From Patescibacteria group bacterium (lineage in GTDB: Bacteria; Patescibacteriota; Minisyncoccia; Minisyncoccales; CG1-02-41-26): 34,324 nt of DNA. Shown piece after piece: positions 1 to 8,857 of the stretch; positions within the stretch are counted from its first letter, which is position 1; each line of letters opens with the position of its first letter. Both the position numbers and the translations under genes were made by a program. The stretch spans positions 1 through 34,324 of the forward strand of contig JAMCXQ010000028.1 of NCBI GenBank assembly GCA_023474835.1, in the 5' to 3' direction. The notes beneath the pieces were generated by a model. It ran no database searches. It worked only from the letters and a program-made list of their open reading frames with translations, and was not told the DNA's origin.

Positions 1-1285
<1,285 letters not shown>

Positions 1286-1288
1286 AGA

Positions 1289-1735
1289 TTGAGTATGCGA
1301 AAGATAATTGATTTTGAAACAAAAAAAGAACATTACACGGCCCAAGCCTGCGTGGTTTGGTGTTTTGACAACCGTTTTACTCCGGCTTTGAACGAGTTTG
1401 TCAAAAACAAAAATTATCAGCATTATGATTTAATCAAGGTGGCCGGGGGAGCGAAACCATTGGCCACGCCGGAAAAAGAGATTGAAGAAGAATATATTTT
1501 GAAGCAGATTGAGATTTCTTTGAAATTGCACCACAGCCAAAGGATTGTTTTAATGGGTCATTCCGACTGCGGCGCTTACGGCGGGCTGGCGGCTTTTAAT
1601 AACGACGAAGATAGGGAAAAGCAGGCTCATATTGAGGAATTAACCAAAGCCAAAAGTTTTTTGCAAAATAATTTGTCTTGTTCTGTTCCGATTGACTTGA
1701 TTTTCGTTGATTGCTCGGGAATTTGGGAAATATGA
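1289..1735 (+). CDS. Beta-carbonic-anhydrase-like zinc protein
   Basis: 148-residue protein with beta-carbonic-anhydrase-like zinc ligands: an early Cys in VWCFDNRF (a C-x-D-x-R motif) and the pair HSDCGAYGG (His-x-x-Cys). True beta enzymes hydrate CO2 to bicarbonate and are about 200 residues; this one is shorter at both ends, so activity is uncertain. I chose TTG at 1289 because GGAGG (1276-1280) sits 8 bases ahead; an ATG at 1295 is the alternative and would be 14 bases away. It begins 3 bases after atpC, so it probably shares that transcript. Confident on the fold, weak on the substrate. Confidence 0.75.
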   Translation: MSMRKIIDFETKKEHYTAQACVVWCFDNRFTPALNEFVKNKNYQHYDLIKVAGGAKPLATPEKEIEEEYILKQIEISLKLHHSQRIVLMGHSDCGAYGGLAAFNNDEDREKQAHIEELTKAKSFLQNNLSCSVPIDLIFVDCSGIWEI

Positions 1736-1744
1736 GCAAAAACA

Positions 1745-1966
1745 ATGAAAATAAAAGTACAAGTTAAAGCAAAATCAAAACAAGAAAAAGTGGCTGGGGC
1801 AGGGGACAGCCGGTTTGATGTTTGGGTTAAAGAGCCGGCCATTGACGGAAAAGCCAACCAGGCGGTTATAAAGGCGTTAGCCTCGCATTTTGCAGTAAGC
1901 CGGTTAAATGTTAAAATAATAAGCGGTTTCAAGTCAAAACAAAAAATTATTGAAGTTAAGATTTAG
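1745..1966 (+). CDS. DUF167 (YggU-family) protein
   Basis: 73-residue protein matching the DUF167/YggU family: an N-terminal strand KIKVQVKAKSKQEKV, the centre VWVKEPAIDGKANQAVIKALASHF and the end VKIISGFKSKQKIIEVKI. The G-K-A-N core is the family hallmark. The fold is a small alpha/beta domain whose biochemical role is not settled. It starts 9 bases after the carbonic-anhydrase-like gene and ends 11 bases before the nuclease gene, so all three are probably one operon with atpDC. Length is normal for the family. Confidence 0.88.
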   Translation: MKIKVQVKAKSKQEKVAGAGDSRFDVWVKEPAIDGKANQAVIKALASHFAVSRLNVKIISGFKSKQKIIEVKI

Positions 1967-1977
1967 TTTTTATTTTT

Positions 1978-2730
1978 ATGGCTTTTGGATTTTATAAATC
2001 ATTATACAGCCCCAACCAAACCGAGCCGTTTCGCCTGAGCAGGTCAAAAATTGACTTGTTTTTAAACTGTCCGAGGTGTTTTTATCTGGACAGAAAATTA
2101 GGCGTTGGCCAGCCACCAAGCTTTCCTTTTACTTTGAACTCGGCCGTGGACAAACTTCTAAAAAGAGAGTTTGACGCCCACAGAGCGGCAAAAACAAGCC
2201 ATCCTTTTATGGCGGCCTACGGGATAAACGACGTTGTGCCTTTCCAGCATGAGCTGATGAACGAGTGGCGGGACGCTCTGCGGGGAGGCATTGCTTTTCT
2301 GCACAAACCCACCAATTTTTTCATAACCGGTGGCATTGACGACGTTTGGCAAAACACCAAAACGCGCGAGCTTATTATCGTTGACTACAAGGCAACCGCC
2401 AAAGAAGGCGAAGTTAGCCTTGATGCCGACTGGCAAATCGCCTACAAGCGGCAAATGGAAGTGTATCAGTGGCTTTTCAGACAAAATAATTTTTCAGTGA
2501 GCCCTGTCGGCTATTTTGTATACTGCAACGGCATCACCGACAAACAGGCGTTTGACGCAAAGCTGGAATTTAACGTTAAAATAATCGCTTATCGGGGAGA
2601 TGATTCCTGGATAGAAAACACGCTTTTTGAAATAAAAAAGTGCCTTTTACAGGACACCTTGCCTCCCGCGAACTTCAATTGCCAGTTTTGCAATTACCGC
2701 AAGGCCGCCAGGCAGTTTGAAACAAGTTGA
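1978..2730 (+). CDS. PD-(D/E)XK nuclease, Cas4/RecB-like, probable Fe-S protein
   Basis: 250-residue RecB/Cas4-type nuclease-fold protein. The N-terminus has RLSRSKIDLFLNCPRCFYLDRKL, the usual start of this family. The catalytic core is GGIDDVW then IIVDYKAT (the D...D-x-K part of PD-(D/E)XK), followed by the helix motif QMEVYQWLF (Q-x3-Y, motif III). Cysteines in NCPRC near the N-terminus and NCQFCNY at the C-terminus match the layout that holds a 4Fe-4S cluster in Cas4 and AddB. Such proteins cut or resect DNA. No cas1, cas2 or CRISPR array is nearby, so it is more likely a stand-alone repair nuclease. It ends 35 bases before the 38-bp palindrome. Confidence 0.85.
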   Translation: MAFGFYKSLYSPNQTEPFRLSRSKIDLFLNCPRCFYLDRKLGVGQPPSFPFTLNSAVDKLLKREFDAHRAAKTSHPFMAAYGINDVVPFQHELMNEWRDALRGGIAFLHKPTNFFITGGIDDVWQNTKTRELIIVDYKATAKEGEVSLDADWQIAYKRQMEVYQWLFRQNNFSVSPVGYFVYCNGITDKQAFDAKLEFNVKIIAYRGDDSWIENTLFEIKKCLLQDTLPPANFNCQFCNYRKAARQFETS

Positions 2731-2764
2731 AGATGAAGCTGGGTTGGTTTGTGGTGATAATGAC

Positions 2765-2802
2765 ATGTTTCAAGTTGCGTCGATCGACGCAACTTGAAAC
2801 AT
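2765..2802. repeat. Perfect 38-bp palindrome, possible bidirectional terminator
   Basis: A perfect inverted repeat with no spacer, arm ATGTTTCAAGTTGCGTCGA and its exact complement, lies in the 108-bp gap between the convergent nuclease gene (ends 2730, +) and efp (ends 2839, -). As RNA it would fold into a very stable hairpin on either strand. There is no clear U-run straight after it on the plus strand, so intrinsic termination is plausible but unproven. It could instead bind a dimeric protein or be a mobile palindromic element. Confidence 0.8.
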
Positions 2803-2838
2803 ATTTGCTTCCTTATATTTTACCCTTATATTTTGCTT

Positions 2839-3402
2839 CTACTCCACTCTTCTTACGTACTCGTTGGTTTCGGTGTTTATTTCCAGAACATCGCCTTCTT
2901 TGATGAAAGAAGGCGCCTGCAAATTTGCTCCTGTTTCTAAAATTACTTCTTTGGTACCTGCTTCCGCCCTGCCCGCCCGCAAATAGGGCGCGGTTTCTTT
3001 TACTTTAAGCTGCACTTTTATCGGCAATTCCACGCTGACGATTTTTTCATTGAAAACAACCCCGTTGACAACCTGGTTGGCCAGCAAAAATCGCGCCCCC
3101 TGGCCGATTTGTTCCTCGCCCAAAGGAAACCTGTTTGAAGGGTTTTTCTCTTCGCAGAAAAAATATTGGTTTTTGTTGTAGTACAAAAATTTAATTTTGA
3201 TTTTTTCTATTTCCGTTTCCTCAAAACTGTCGCCCGGGTGGAAAACTTTGTTGAGGACATTGCCCGATATCAGATTTTTCATTTTAATTTGCGTTGTTGA
3301 GCCGCCCCGTCCCTGAAAGTTCAGCGAGTAATCCAAAACAACATACGGCTGTCCGTTAAACGTAAATAAAATGCCTTTTTTTAGGTCAGTATGGTTTAAC
3401 AT
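2839..3402 (-). CDS. efp: Translation elongation factor P with Arg at the modified loop position
   Basis: EF-P enters the ribosome beside the P-site tRNA and relieves stalling on proline runs. The protein has the KOW-like domain I (LKKGILFTFNGQPYVVLDYSLNFQGRGG), then two OB domains ending VLEINTETNEYVRRVE. I start at MLNHTDLKKG (3402), giving 187 residues, the normal size; an upstream ATG at 3435 would add 11 poorly matching residues and overlap the next gene. The tip residue, Lys34 in E. coli, is Arg32 here, as in EarP-dependent EF-Ps, though the flanking loop (GRGGST) is unlike classic EarP substrates. No modifying enzyme is in the window. Confidence 0.93.
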   Translation of the reverse strand: MLNHTDLKKGILFTFNGQPYVVLDYSLNFQGRGGSTTQIKMKNLISGNVLNKVFHPGDSFEETEIEKIKIKFLYYNKNQYFFCEEKNPSNRFPLGEEQIGQGARFLLANQVVNGVVFNEKIVSVELPIKVQLKVKETAPYLRAGRAEAGTKEVILETGANLQAPSFIKEGDVLEINTETNEYVRRVE

Positions 3403-3416
3403 AGGAGTTTTCGCGG

Positions 3417-4097
3417 TTATTGCGCAATACGCCATTCAATTTTTTCTTCTTTGTCCGCGAATTCCAGCCATTCGCCGCTCGGGCTGATAACATACCACTT
3501 TTTTTTATTTTCCGACCACATCATCGGCATATTATCGTAAAACGGCTTTTTAACGATTTCTTTCGGTTTTAATTGGTCAAGCTCAAGCCATTTTTTGAAA
3601 ATTGTTTCAATTGAATAATCAAGATTGCGCGACAAAGCCCAGCCAGCCACGGTTTTTATGGCTCTTTTGGCTTTTTCCATTGAGCCGGCCAGTTCCAAAA
3701 GCTGCTTGGCCGGTTTGGTGTATCGGGAATAAATTATTTTTTGCGCTCTGGCCGATTGCTTCAATGCCGCCAGTCCCAAGCCCTTTGTTTCAAAAAAACA
3801 GGTTATCAGCTGACGGATTGCCGTTTCGTTTTGCAATTCATCATAATACTTGATTTTGCCTTTTTGTAAATATTCTTCAATTTTTTGGGCCATTCCCTTG
3901 CCAATTTTAGGCAGGGCCTCCAAGCCCTTCAGTTTTTTTTCTTTGTAAATATCCGAAACGTCCTGCCCCAGATTTTCCAAAAAAACAGCGGCTTTTTTGT
4001 ATGCCTGAATGCGAAAGGCCTGTTTTTCGCCTTTTATTTCCAAAAGACGGCTGATGTCTTTGAAAATTTCTGCTAGTTGTCGGTTAATAATCGCCAT
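3417..4097 (-). CDS. Helix-hairpin-helix protein with DNA polymerase X-type N-terminal domain
   Basis: 226 residues. The first about 80 match the 8-kDa N-terminal domain of family X DNA polymerases: NRQLAEIFKDISRLLEIKGEKQAFRIQAY, then the HhH motif LEALPKIGKGMAQKIEEYL, which binds DNA backbone. The polymerase palm with its catalytic Asp residues is missing. The remaining about 140 residues are basic and unrecognised, ending with a Trp-rich strand region (MMWSENKKKWYVISPSGEWLEF). It may be a DNA-binding accessory or a lyase-type repair protein; the function is unknown. It starts at ATG 4097 and sits 14 bases upstream of efp, so the two are probably co-transcribed. Confidence 0.75.
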   Translation of the reverse strand: MAIINRQLAEIFKDISRLLEIKGEKQAFRIQAYKKAAVFLENLGQDVSDIYKEKKLKGLEALPKIGKGMAQKIEEYLQKGKIKYYDELQNETAIRQLITCFFETKGLGLAALKQSARAQKIIYSRYTKPAKQLLELAGSMEKAKRAIKTVAGWALSRNLDYSIETIFKKWLELDQLKPKEIVKKPFYDNMPMMWSENKKKWYVISPSGEWLEFADKEEKIEWRIAQ

Positions 4098-4119
4098 AAT
4101 TTAGTGAATTTAACTTCAC

Positions 4120-4147
4120 TTGACGGTTTTTTGACAAAAGATAGAAT
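4120..4147 (+). promoter_or_regulatory. Promoter for the Nudix gene at 4159
   Basis: TTGACG (4120-4125), 16-bp spacer, TAGAAT (4142-4147). Expected transcription start is near 4154, only about 5 bases before the ATG at 4159, which implies a leaderless or nearly leaderless mRNA. The divergent gene starts at 4097. Confidence 0.55.
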
Positions 4148-4158
4148 AAAACAAAAAT

Positions 4159-4866
4159 ATGAAAAAAGAAATTATTATCCATCAAATCCAGTCGGAAATT
4201 TTGCGGGTTTTGCTTTTCCAGCCCCAGGCAAGATTTGTTGACTTAAACAAGCTTAAAATTTCAACCGACCAATTCGCCTTTCATCTTAAAAGTTTAGTTG
4301 AATCCGGGCTGGTTGTAAAGTCCGACAAATGCCGTTACGGTTTAACGCCAATTGGCAAAGAATTCGCCAACCGGCTTGACATGGAGAAACAAACTCCGCA
4401 AATAGAAAAGCAGGCGAAAATCGGGGTTTTGATTTTCGCGATAAAAAAGGAGAGCGGCGTTGAAAAATATCTGCTCCAGCAGCGCCTAAAGCAGCCATAT
4501 TTCGGTTATTTCGGCGGGGTTGGAGGCAAGCTTAAAATAGGAGAAACTTTGTTTGAAGGAGCAAAAAGAGAATTCAAAGAAGAAACCGGCCTGACGGCCA
4601 AGCTGTCGTTTGCCGGCGTTAACCATAAAACAGATTATTCAAAAGAAAAAGTTCTGTTTGAAGACAAGATATTTTTCGTATTCAGGGCCGACAACCCCAA
4701 AGGGGACTTAATCAAAGAATTCCAGGGCGGCAAAAATTTCTGGTTTTCTTTGTCCGAAATCAAAAAACTGCCAAATCTTTTTCCCGATGTTTTGGATAAA
4801 ATCAAAATGATTCAAGAAAAACAAATCAGCTTTTCCGAAAAAAAATACTTCGTGGACGAATTCTAA
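4159..4866 (+). CDS. Nudix hydrolase with N-terminal winged-helix domain
   Basis: 235 residues. Residues about 1-75 look like a winged helix (a helical run, then the wing LVVKSDKCRYGLTPIGKEFANRL, as in MarR/PadR-like readers). From about residue 88 there is a Nudix fold with the complete box GGKLKIGETLFEGAKREFKEETGL (G-x5-E-x7-R-E-x2-E-E-x-G-L), whose glutamates bind Mg for hydrolysis of a nucleoside-diphosphate-linked substrate. The reading-head plus Nudix layout recalls NrtR-type regulators, but the domain order here is reversed. Substrate unknown. It is transcribed alone from the promoter at 4120-4147. Confidence 0.85.
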   Translation: MKKEIIIHQIQSEILRVLLFQPQARFVDLNKLKISTDQFAFHLKSLVESGLVVKSDKCRYGLTPIGKEFANRLDMEKQTPQIEKQAKIGVLIFAIKKESGVEKYLLQQRLKQPYFGYFGGVGGKLKIGETLFEGAKREFKEETGLTAKLSFAGVNHKTDYSKEKVLFEDKIFFVFRADNPKGDLIKEFQGGKNFWFSLSEIKKLPNLFPDVLDKIKMIQEKQISFSEKKYFVDEF

Positions 4867-4878
4867 TTGGCGTTTTTT

Positions 4879-5922
4879 TTATTTTCCAGCAAGAAAATGA
4901 ATCATTTTTCTACGGAATTTATCATTTTTTGCCAACTTTATAGCACCCAATTTAAATATTATGCTGGCTAAAGGTCTGCTTATTTTGAAAAATGTTAAGA
5001 ATTTTTCTTCAAGTTTTTTGCTGCGAAGACTCTTTTTTATTTTAGGCAAACTATAATTCGGGTCAATAATTTTCCGGGCCACTTCCTGGCCGGAAACAAT
5101 GGCTGAATAAACACCTTCGCCCGTAGCGCCAGAAGTCAATCCGGCGGCATCTCCAACCAAAAAAATATTATTAAATTTCAGGCCTTGATAATCATAGTTA
5201 ATTGGCGCGGCTTGCAATGGATAATTTTTTGGATTTAATCCATGTTTCATGCACCAAGTATCTAAATAACTTTTTGATTTAGCCGGTAAAATAAATCTCG
5301 GCTCAGCACCGATGCCTATGGAAACATAATTTTTATGTGGGAATACCCAAAGATATTCCGGGCCTAATTTTTTTGAATCAAAAAATATTTCTAAATTGCC
5401 AAAATTTGCCTGTGGCACAAGATATTGCATAGCCACAACAATTTTGCTCGTGGCAAGACCAAGATGTTTTCTAACCATAGAGTTCGCTCCATCGGCACCG
5501 ATAAGATATTTGAAATAAAACTTAAACCCGTTATTGGCTGATATAAAATCCCTGTCTATTTTTAACGCCGCGCAATTAAGAACAACTTCGGCTCCAGCTT
5601 TGGTGGCCTGTTCCGTTTGCCATTGGCCAAGTTTTTCTCTGTCGCATGTCCAAATCCATGGCTCGTTTAACTCCATCTCAATGGAGCGTTTTCCAATGTG
5701 AAGCAATATGCGCTGGAATTCTTTTTCAATAATAAATTCCGGCAACTTGAATTCGTTAAAATCTTTTATTGTTAGCCCGCCAGCGCAAGCTTTTTGCCCG
5801 ATGATTTTATTTTTCTCTAAAACAATAACTTTTTTGTTTGCTTGAGCTAAAATTTTAGCTGCGGCCAAACCAGCCGGTCCTGCGCCAACTATAACTACAT
5901 CATAATCTTTTTTGTTTTCCAT
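4879..5922 (-). CDS. FAD-dependent geranylgeranyl-reductase-family protein
   Basis: Flavoprotein of the geranylgeranyl reductase family, which hydrogenates isoprenoid double bonds. The N-terminus is a Rossmann FAD loop (DVVIVGAGPAGLAAAKIL, GxGxxG, with the acidic strand end VIVLEK). KACAGGLT follows, and the family motif GDAAGLTSGATGEGVYSAI lies near residues 265-285. I start at MENKKDYD (5922, 347 residues); ATGs further up (5937, 5952) would overlap the radical SAM gene. There is no membrane span. The 7-base gap to the upstream gene suggests one operon. The substrate is a guess, but an isoprenoid lipid fits the polyprenyl synthase at 9104. Confidence 0.82.
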   Translation of the reverse strand: MENKKDYDVVIVGAGPAGLAAAKILAQANKKVIVLEKNKIIGQKACAGGLTIKDFNEFKLPEFIIEKEFQRILLHIGKRSIEMELNEPWIWTCDREKLGQWQTEQATKAGAEVVLNCAALKIDRDFISANNGFKFYFKYLIGADGANSMVRKHLGLATSKIVVAMQYLVPQANFGNLEIFFDSKKLGPEYLWVFPHKNYVSIGIGAEPRFILPAKSKSYLDTWCMKHGLNPKNYPLQAAPINYDYQGLKFNNIFLVGDAAGLTSGATGEGVYSAIVSGQEVARKIIDPNYSLPKIKKSLRSKKLEEKFLTFFKISRPLASIIFKLGAIKLAKNDKFRRKMIHFLAGK

Positions 5923-5929
5923 ATAAACA

Positions 5930-6832
5930 CTACACATTGCCAAGATGAACATTTTTTAAGCCGGCTTTTTGGGCAATATCACAAGCTATCTGCATAGTTT
6001 TAAGCGGAGTGGCCGGCAGATTTTTTAGCTTCCAGGAGATTTTCGGGGAAAATCGCGACAAATGCCAGGGGGTTTGGGGGCCGAGGCCGTTTGTTATAAA
6101 TTTTGCGATTTTTTCAAACATAGCAGGGGAGTCGTTTAGAGTCGGAATAACCAGGGTGGTTATTTCCAGCCAAACCCCAGATTTTTTCAGGGCTTTCAAA
6201 TTTTCCAAAACTGGAGTCAGCTGACCGCCGCAATATTTTTGATAAAAATTTTCGTCAAAACTTTTCAAGTCAATATTGGCCGCGTCCAAATAGGGGAGTA
6301 TCAGCTCAAAAGTTTGCGGAGAAAAAAATCCGTTGCTCACCCAGATGTTTTTTAAGCCGGCCTGTTTCGCCAATTTCATTATATCAAAAGCGTATTCCAG
6401 GAACACGGTGGGTTCGGTGTAAGTATAGGAAATGCTCGGGCATTTGTTTTGCAAGGCCATTTCCACAATCTTTTCAGGAGTTCCGGAGGGGTCCTCTCTG
6501 GTGCCTGAATCCATAAAATCCCCAGAGAGGATTCCTCCGGAGATTTGGGAGATTTGCCAGTTCTGGCAAGCCCAGCAAGAAAAATTACAGCCAAAAGTGG
6601 CGATTGATAAGGTTTTTGTGCCCGGTAAAAAATGATAAAGCGGTTTTTTCTCAATCGGGTCAACCTGTATGGCGCAGGGCCGGCCGTAAAAAAGAAAATA
6701 AATCCGGCCGTTTCGGTTTTGCCGCGCTCCGCATTTGCCGAACTGGCCAATATCCAGCAAACAATAATGGCAGCAAGTTTGGCATTGAACTTTGTTGCCG
6801 GACAGCTTTTTGTAAAGCAGGGATTCTTTCAT
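5930..6832 (-). CDS. AmrS-like radical SAM enzyme (AmmeMemoRadiSam family)
   Basis: 300-residue radical SAM protein of the AmrS / PflA-like group. N-terminal cysteines (VQCQTCCHYCLLDIGQFGKCGAR) precede DPIEKKPLYHFLPGTKTLSIATFGC. The radical SAM cluster motif is CNFSCWAC (C-x3-C-x2-C), followed by QNWQISQ, all diagnostic of AmrS. Later segments SYTYTEPTVFLEYAFD and NIDLKSFDENFY match the family. The partner proteins AMMECR1 and MEMO are not in the window. After QISQ there is an in-frame inverted-repeat insertion (6482-6541). It is the first gene of the two-gene minus-strand operon with the flavoprotein. Confidence 0.87.
   Translation of the reverse strand: MKESLLYKKLSGNKVQCQTCCHYCLLDIGQFGKCGARQNRNGRIYFLFYGRPCAIQVDPIEKKPLYHFLPGTKTLSIATFGCNFSCWACQNWQISQISGGILSGDFMDSGTREDPSGTPEKIVEMALQNKCPSISYTYTEPTVFLEYAFDIMKLAKQAGLKNIWVSNGFFSPQTFELILPYLDAANIDLKSFDENFYQKYCGGQLTPVLENLKALKKSGVWLEITTLVIPTLNDSPAMFEKIAKFITNGLGPQTPWHLSRFSPKISWKLKNLPATPLKTMQIACDIAQKAGLKNVHLGNV
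6482..6541. repeat. In-frame inverted-repeat insertion inside the radical SAM gene
   Basis: Arms at 6482-6501 and 6522-6541 are reverse complements at 18 of 20 positions (arm core CCGGAGGGGTCCTCTCTGG), separated by 20 bases. The translated segment, about SGGILSGDFMDSGTREDPSGT, sits between the conserved QNWQISQ and PEKIVEMAL and does not resemble family sequence. Length is compatible with the reading frame. Confidence 0.75.
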
Positions 6833-6875
6833 TGGTTTTAATTTTAACTTATTTTGTGCTAAAATTCAAAAAAAT

Positions 6876-7460
6876 ATGAAACGGCTATTTATCGCAATCA
6901 GCTTGCCATCAGAAATAAAGAAAGAACTGGCCGGGCTGCAGGCGGAAATCAAAAACAGTTTTCCAATGGAAATTGGCGGGGCCGTGGCCAAGTGGGTGGC
7001 GCCGGAAAATTTACACATCACCTTGTTTTTTATCGGCGAAGCAGAAGACAGCAAGGTGCCGGAAATCAGCGCCATTATTCAAAAAGCGCTTGGCAGCCGG
7101 AAAAAGCTTCCAGTTAAAATCAGCAGAATTTGTTATGGTCCCGGCCAGGCTATCCCGCCCCGTTTTGTCTGGCTGGAATTAGCCAAAAACAATGATTTGG
7201 AGCGCCTGGCCGAAACTCTTGGACAAGAAATCATAAAAGCCGGAGTTTTAAGACAGAGTGAAACGCGGCCTTTTTCCGGCCACATTACTTTGGCAAGAAT
7301 TAAAGAGTGGATTTGGCGAAGAATCGAGCCCGACGAACAGCCGCAAATTGAGAAGGATTTAGATTTGAATTTTGAAGTAAAATCAGTTTATTTAATGGAA
7401 AGCCATCTCAAAAAAACCGGACCGGAATATAATGTTTTGTCGTCGTTTAATTTAATATGA
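6876..7460 (+). CDS. thpR: RNA 2',3'-cyclic phosphodiesterase (2H family)
   Basis: 194-residue 2H phosphoesterase. Both catalytic H-x-T-x motifs are present: NLHITLFFIG near residue 46 and GHITLARIK near residue 131, each supplying one active-site His and Thr. The start MKRLFIAISLP is the usual ThpR N-terminus, and family length is about 180-190. These enzymes open 2',3'-cyclic phosphates on RNA ends. An extended -10 (TGC-TAAAAT, 6857-6865) lies about 10 bases before the ATG, hinting at leaderless initiation. The stop overlaps the murC start as ATGA. Confidence 0.92.
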   Translation: MKRLFIAISLPSEIKKELAGLQAEIKNSFPMEIGGAVAKWVAPENLHITLFFIGEAEDSKVPEISAIIQKALGSRKKLPVKISRICYGPGQAIPPRFVWLELAKNNDLERLAETLGQEIIKAGVLRQSETRPFSGHITLARIKEWIWRRIEPDEQPQIEKDLDLNFEVKSVYLMESHLKKTGPEYNVLSSFNLI

Positions 7461-8770
7461 AAATTCATTTTATCGGTATCGGTGGGATTGGGATTTCGGG
7501 CATTGCCAGTATTTATAAACAAAAAGGCAATATTGTTTCGGGTTCGGACGCGGAAAAATCGGAAATCACCGATGAATTAAAAAAACAGGGAATTAAAGTT
7601 TCCATTGGTCACAAAGCCGCCAATGTTGCTAAAAGTGTTGATTTGGCGGTGTATTCGGAAGCGGTGCCGAAAAACAACCTGGAACTGAAAGAAGCCAGGC
7701 GGCTGAAAATCCGCTGTTTGTCAGGGGCCATGGCTTTGGCTGAATTGAGCCGCGATTATTTCACCATTGCGGTTTCGGGAATGCACGGCAAGTCAACAAC
7801 CGCCTCAATGATTAGCCAAATTTTAACAAAAGCCGGATTTGACCCCACTTTCATCATCGGTACAAAACCGGGCTGGCGGCTGGGAAGGTCAAAATATCTG
7901 GTCATTGAGGCGGACGATTATCAGGCAAAATTTTTGCATTACCATCCGGATATTCTGGTTTTGACCAACATTGAGGAGGAGCATATGGACTGGTTTCAAA
8001 ACCTCAACCACATATTTAAAATATTTAAACAATATATTAGTCAGGTTAAAAATTGCGTGGTTGCTAACCACGATGATAAAAATGTGGTTGAGGTTTTGAA
8101 ACAGTTCAAAGTTCAAAATTCAAAGCCTAAAGTTATTTATTATTCTTTACAAGATAAAAACGCTCAAAAAATCAAAAAAATTCTGAAAGTGCCGGGAGAG
8201 CACAATGTTTCCAATGCCCTGGCCGCGCTAATCGCGGCACAGCTTCTGGGCGTTTCCGATAAAACCGCCTTAAAGGCATTATCGGAATACAAAGGCGTTT
8301 GGCGCAGGTTTGAAAAATCCAATTTAAAAATTAAAAATTTAAAATTAAAAGTTATATCTGACTACGCTCACCACCCCACGGAAATAAAAGCCACTTTGCA
8401 GGCGTTGAACGAAAAATATCCCAAACAAACGAAATGGGTTGTTTTCCAGCCGCACCAATACCAAAGAACTTTTTATTTATTCAATGATTTTGTAAAAACC
8501 TTTCAGCAAGCCAAAAAAGAGTTCGGCATTGAAAAAATTATTATTACTGATATTTATAGTGTTGAAGGCAGGGAAAACGAAAATATAAAGAAAAAAGTTA
8601 ACAGCCAAAAATTAGTTAAAACCATCAACCGCGATTTTGTGCAGTATATTGGACAAAACGAAATAGGAAACTACGTAAAGAAAAACGCCAGATCCAATAT
8701 AGTTTTAGCCATTCTTGGCGCCGGCGATATCTATAAGCTGGCGCAAAGTTTATCCACATACCCGGTTTGA
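7457..8770 (+). CDS. murC: UDP-N-acetylmuramate--L-alanine ligase
   Basis: Cytoplasmic peptidoglycan enzyme adding L-Ala to UDP-MurNAc with ATP. The N-terminus KIHFIGIGGIGISGIASI is the MurC UDP-binding loop; the ATP loop is GMHGKSTTASMI near residue 109. Also present are the Mg-binding segment VLTNIEEEHMDWF and the C-terminal SDYAHHPTEIKATL and FQPHQYQRT signatures. 437 residues is near normal. Two short low-complexity segments interrupt conserved parts (about residues 217-223 and 288-299). It overlaps thpR by 4 bases. A perfect TTATCCACA lies near its end. Confidence 0.96.
   Translation: MKIHFIGIGGIGISGIASIYKQKGNIVSGSDAEKSEITDELKKQGIKVSIGHKAANVAKSVDLAVYSEAVPKNNLELKEARRLKIRCLSGAMALAELSRDYFTIAVSGMHGKSTTASMISQILTKAGFDPTFIIGTKPGWRLGRSKYLVIEADDYQAKFLHYHPDILVLTNIEEEHMDWFQNLNHIFKIFKQYISQVKNCVVANHDDKNVVEVLKQFKVQNSKPKVIYYSLQDKNAQKIKKILKVPGEHNVSNALAALIAAQLLGVSDKTALKALSEYKGVWRRFEKSNLKIKNLKLKVISDYAHHPTEIKATLQALNEKYPKQTKWVVFQPHQYQRTFYLFNDFVKTFQQAKKEFGIEKIIITDIYSVEGRENENIKKKVNSQKLVKTINRDFVQYIGQNEIGNYVKKNARSNIVLAILGAGDIYKLAQSLSTYPV
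8104..8126 (+). repeat. In-frame GTTCAAA-type short tandem repeat in murC
   Basis: Imperfect repeats of a 7-8 base unit (GTTCAAA, GTTCAAAATTCAAAG) encode FKVQNSK. Thirteen bases, AAAGTTCAAAATT (8108-8120), recur exactly in valS (13020-13032). Confidence 0.6.
8321..8351 (+). repeat. In-frame A/T repeat in murC
   Basis: A run built from AATTTAAAAATTAAAAATTT units encodes NLKIKNLKLK between the conserved WRRFEK and VISDYAHHPTEI, where MurC normally has a short loop. Confidence 0.65.
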
Positions 8771-8795
8771 CGAACAGGGGCTATATGGCTATAAT
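8767..8795 (+). promoter_or_regulatory. Strong promoter overlapping the murC stop codon
   Basis: TTGACG (8767-8772), 17-bp spacer, TATAAT (8790-8795), near consensus. The -35 contains the murC TGA. Predicted start is near 8802, giving a leader of about 55 bases ahead of the small membrane protein at 8858. Confidence 0.75.
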
Positions 8796-8857
8796 GAAAT
8801 AATTAATTTGCATAGCAAAAAAAGTCGCGAAATAATCAAATTAAAACCCAATAATAT

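Noticed and set aside
1978-2730. Cas4-like protein as a sign of a CRISPR system
   Set aside because: No repeat-spacer array and no cas1, cas2 or effector genes lie anywhere in the window.
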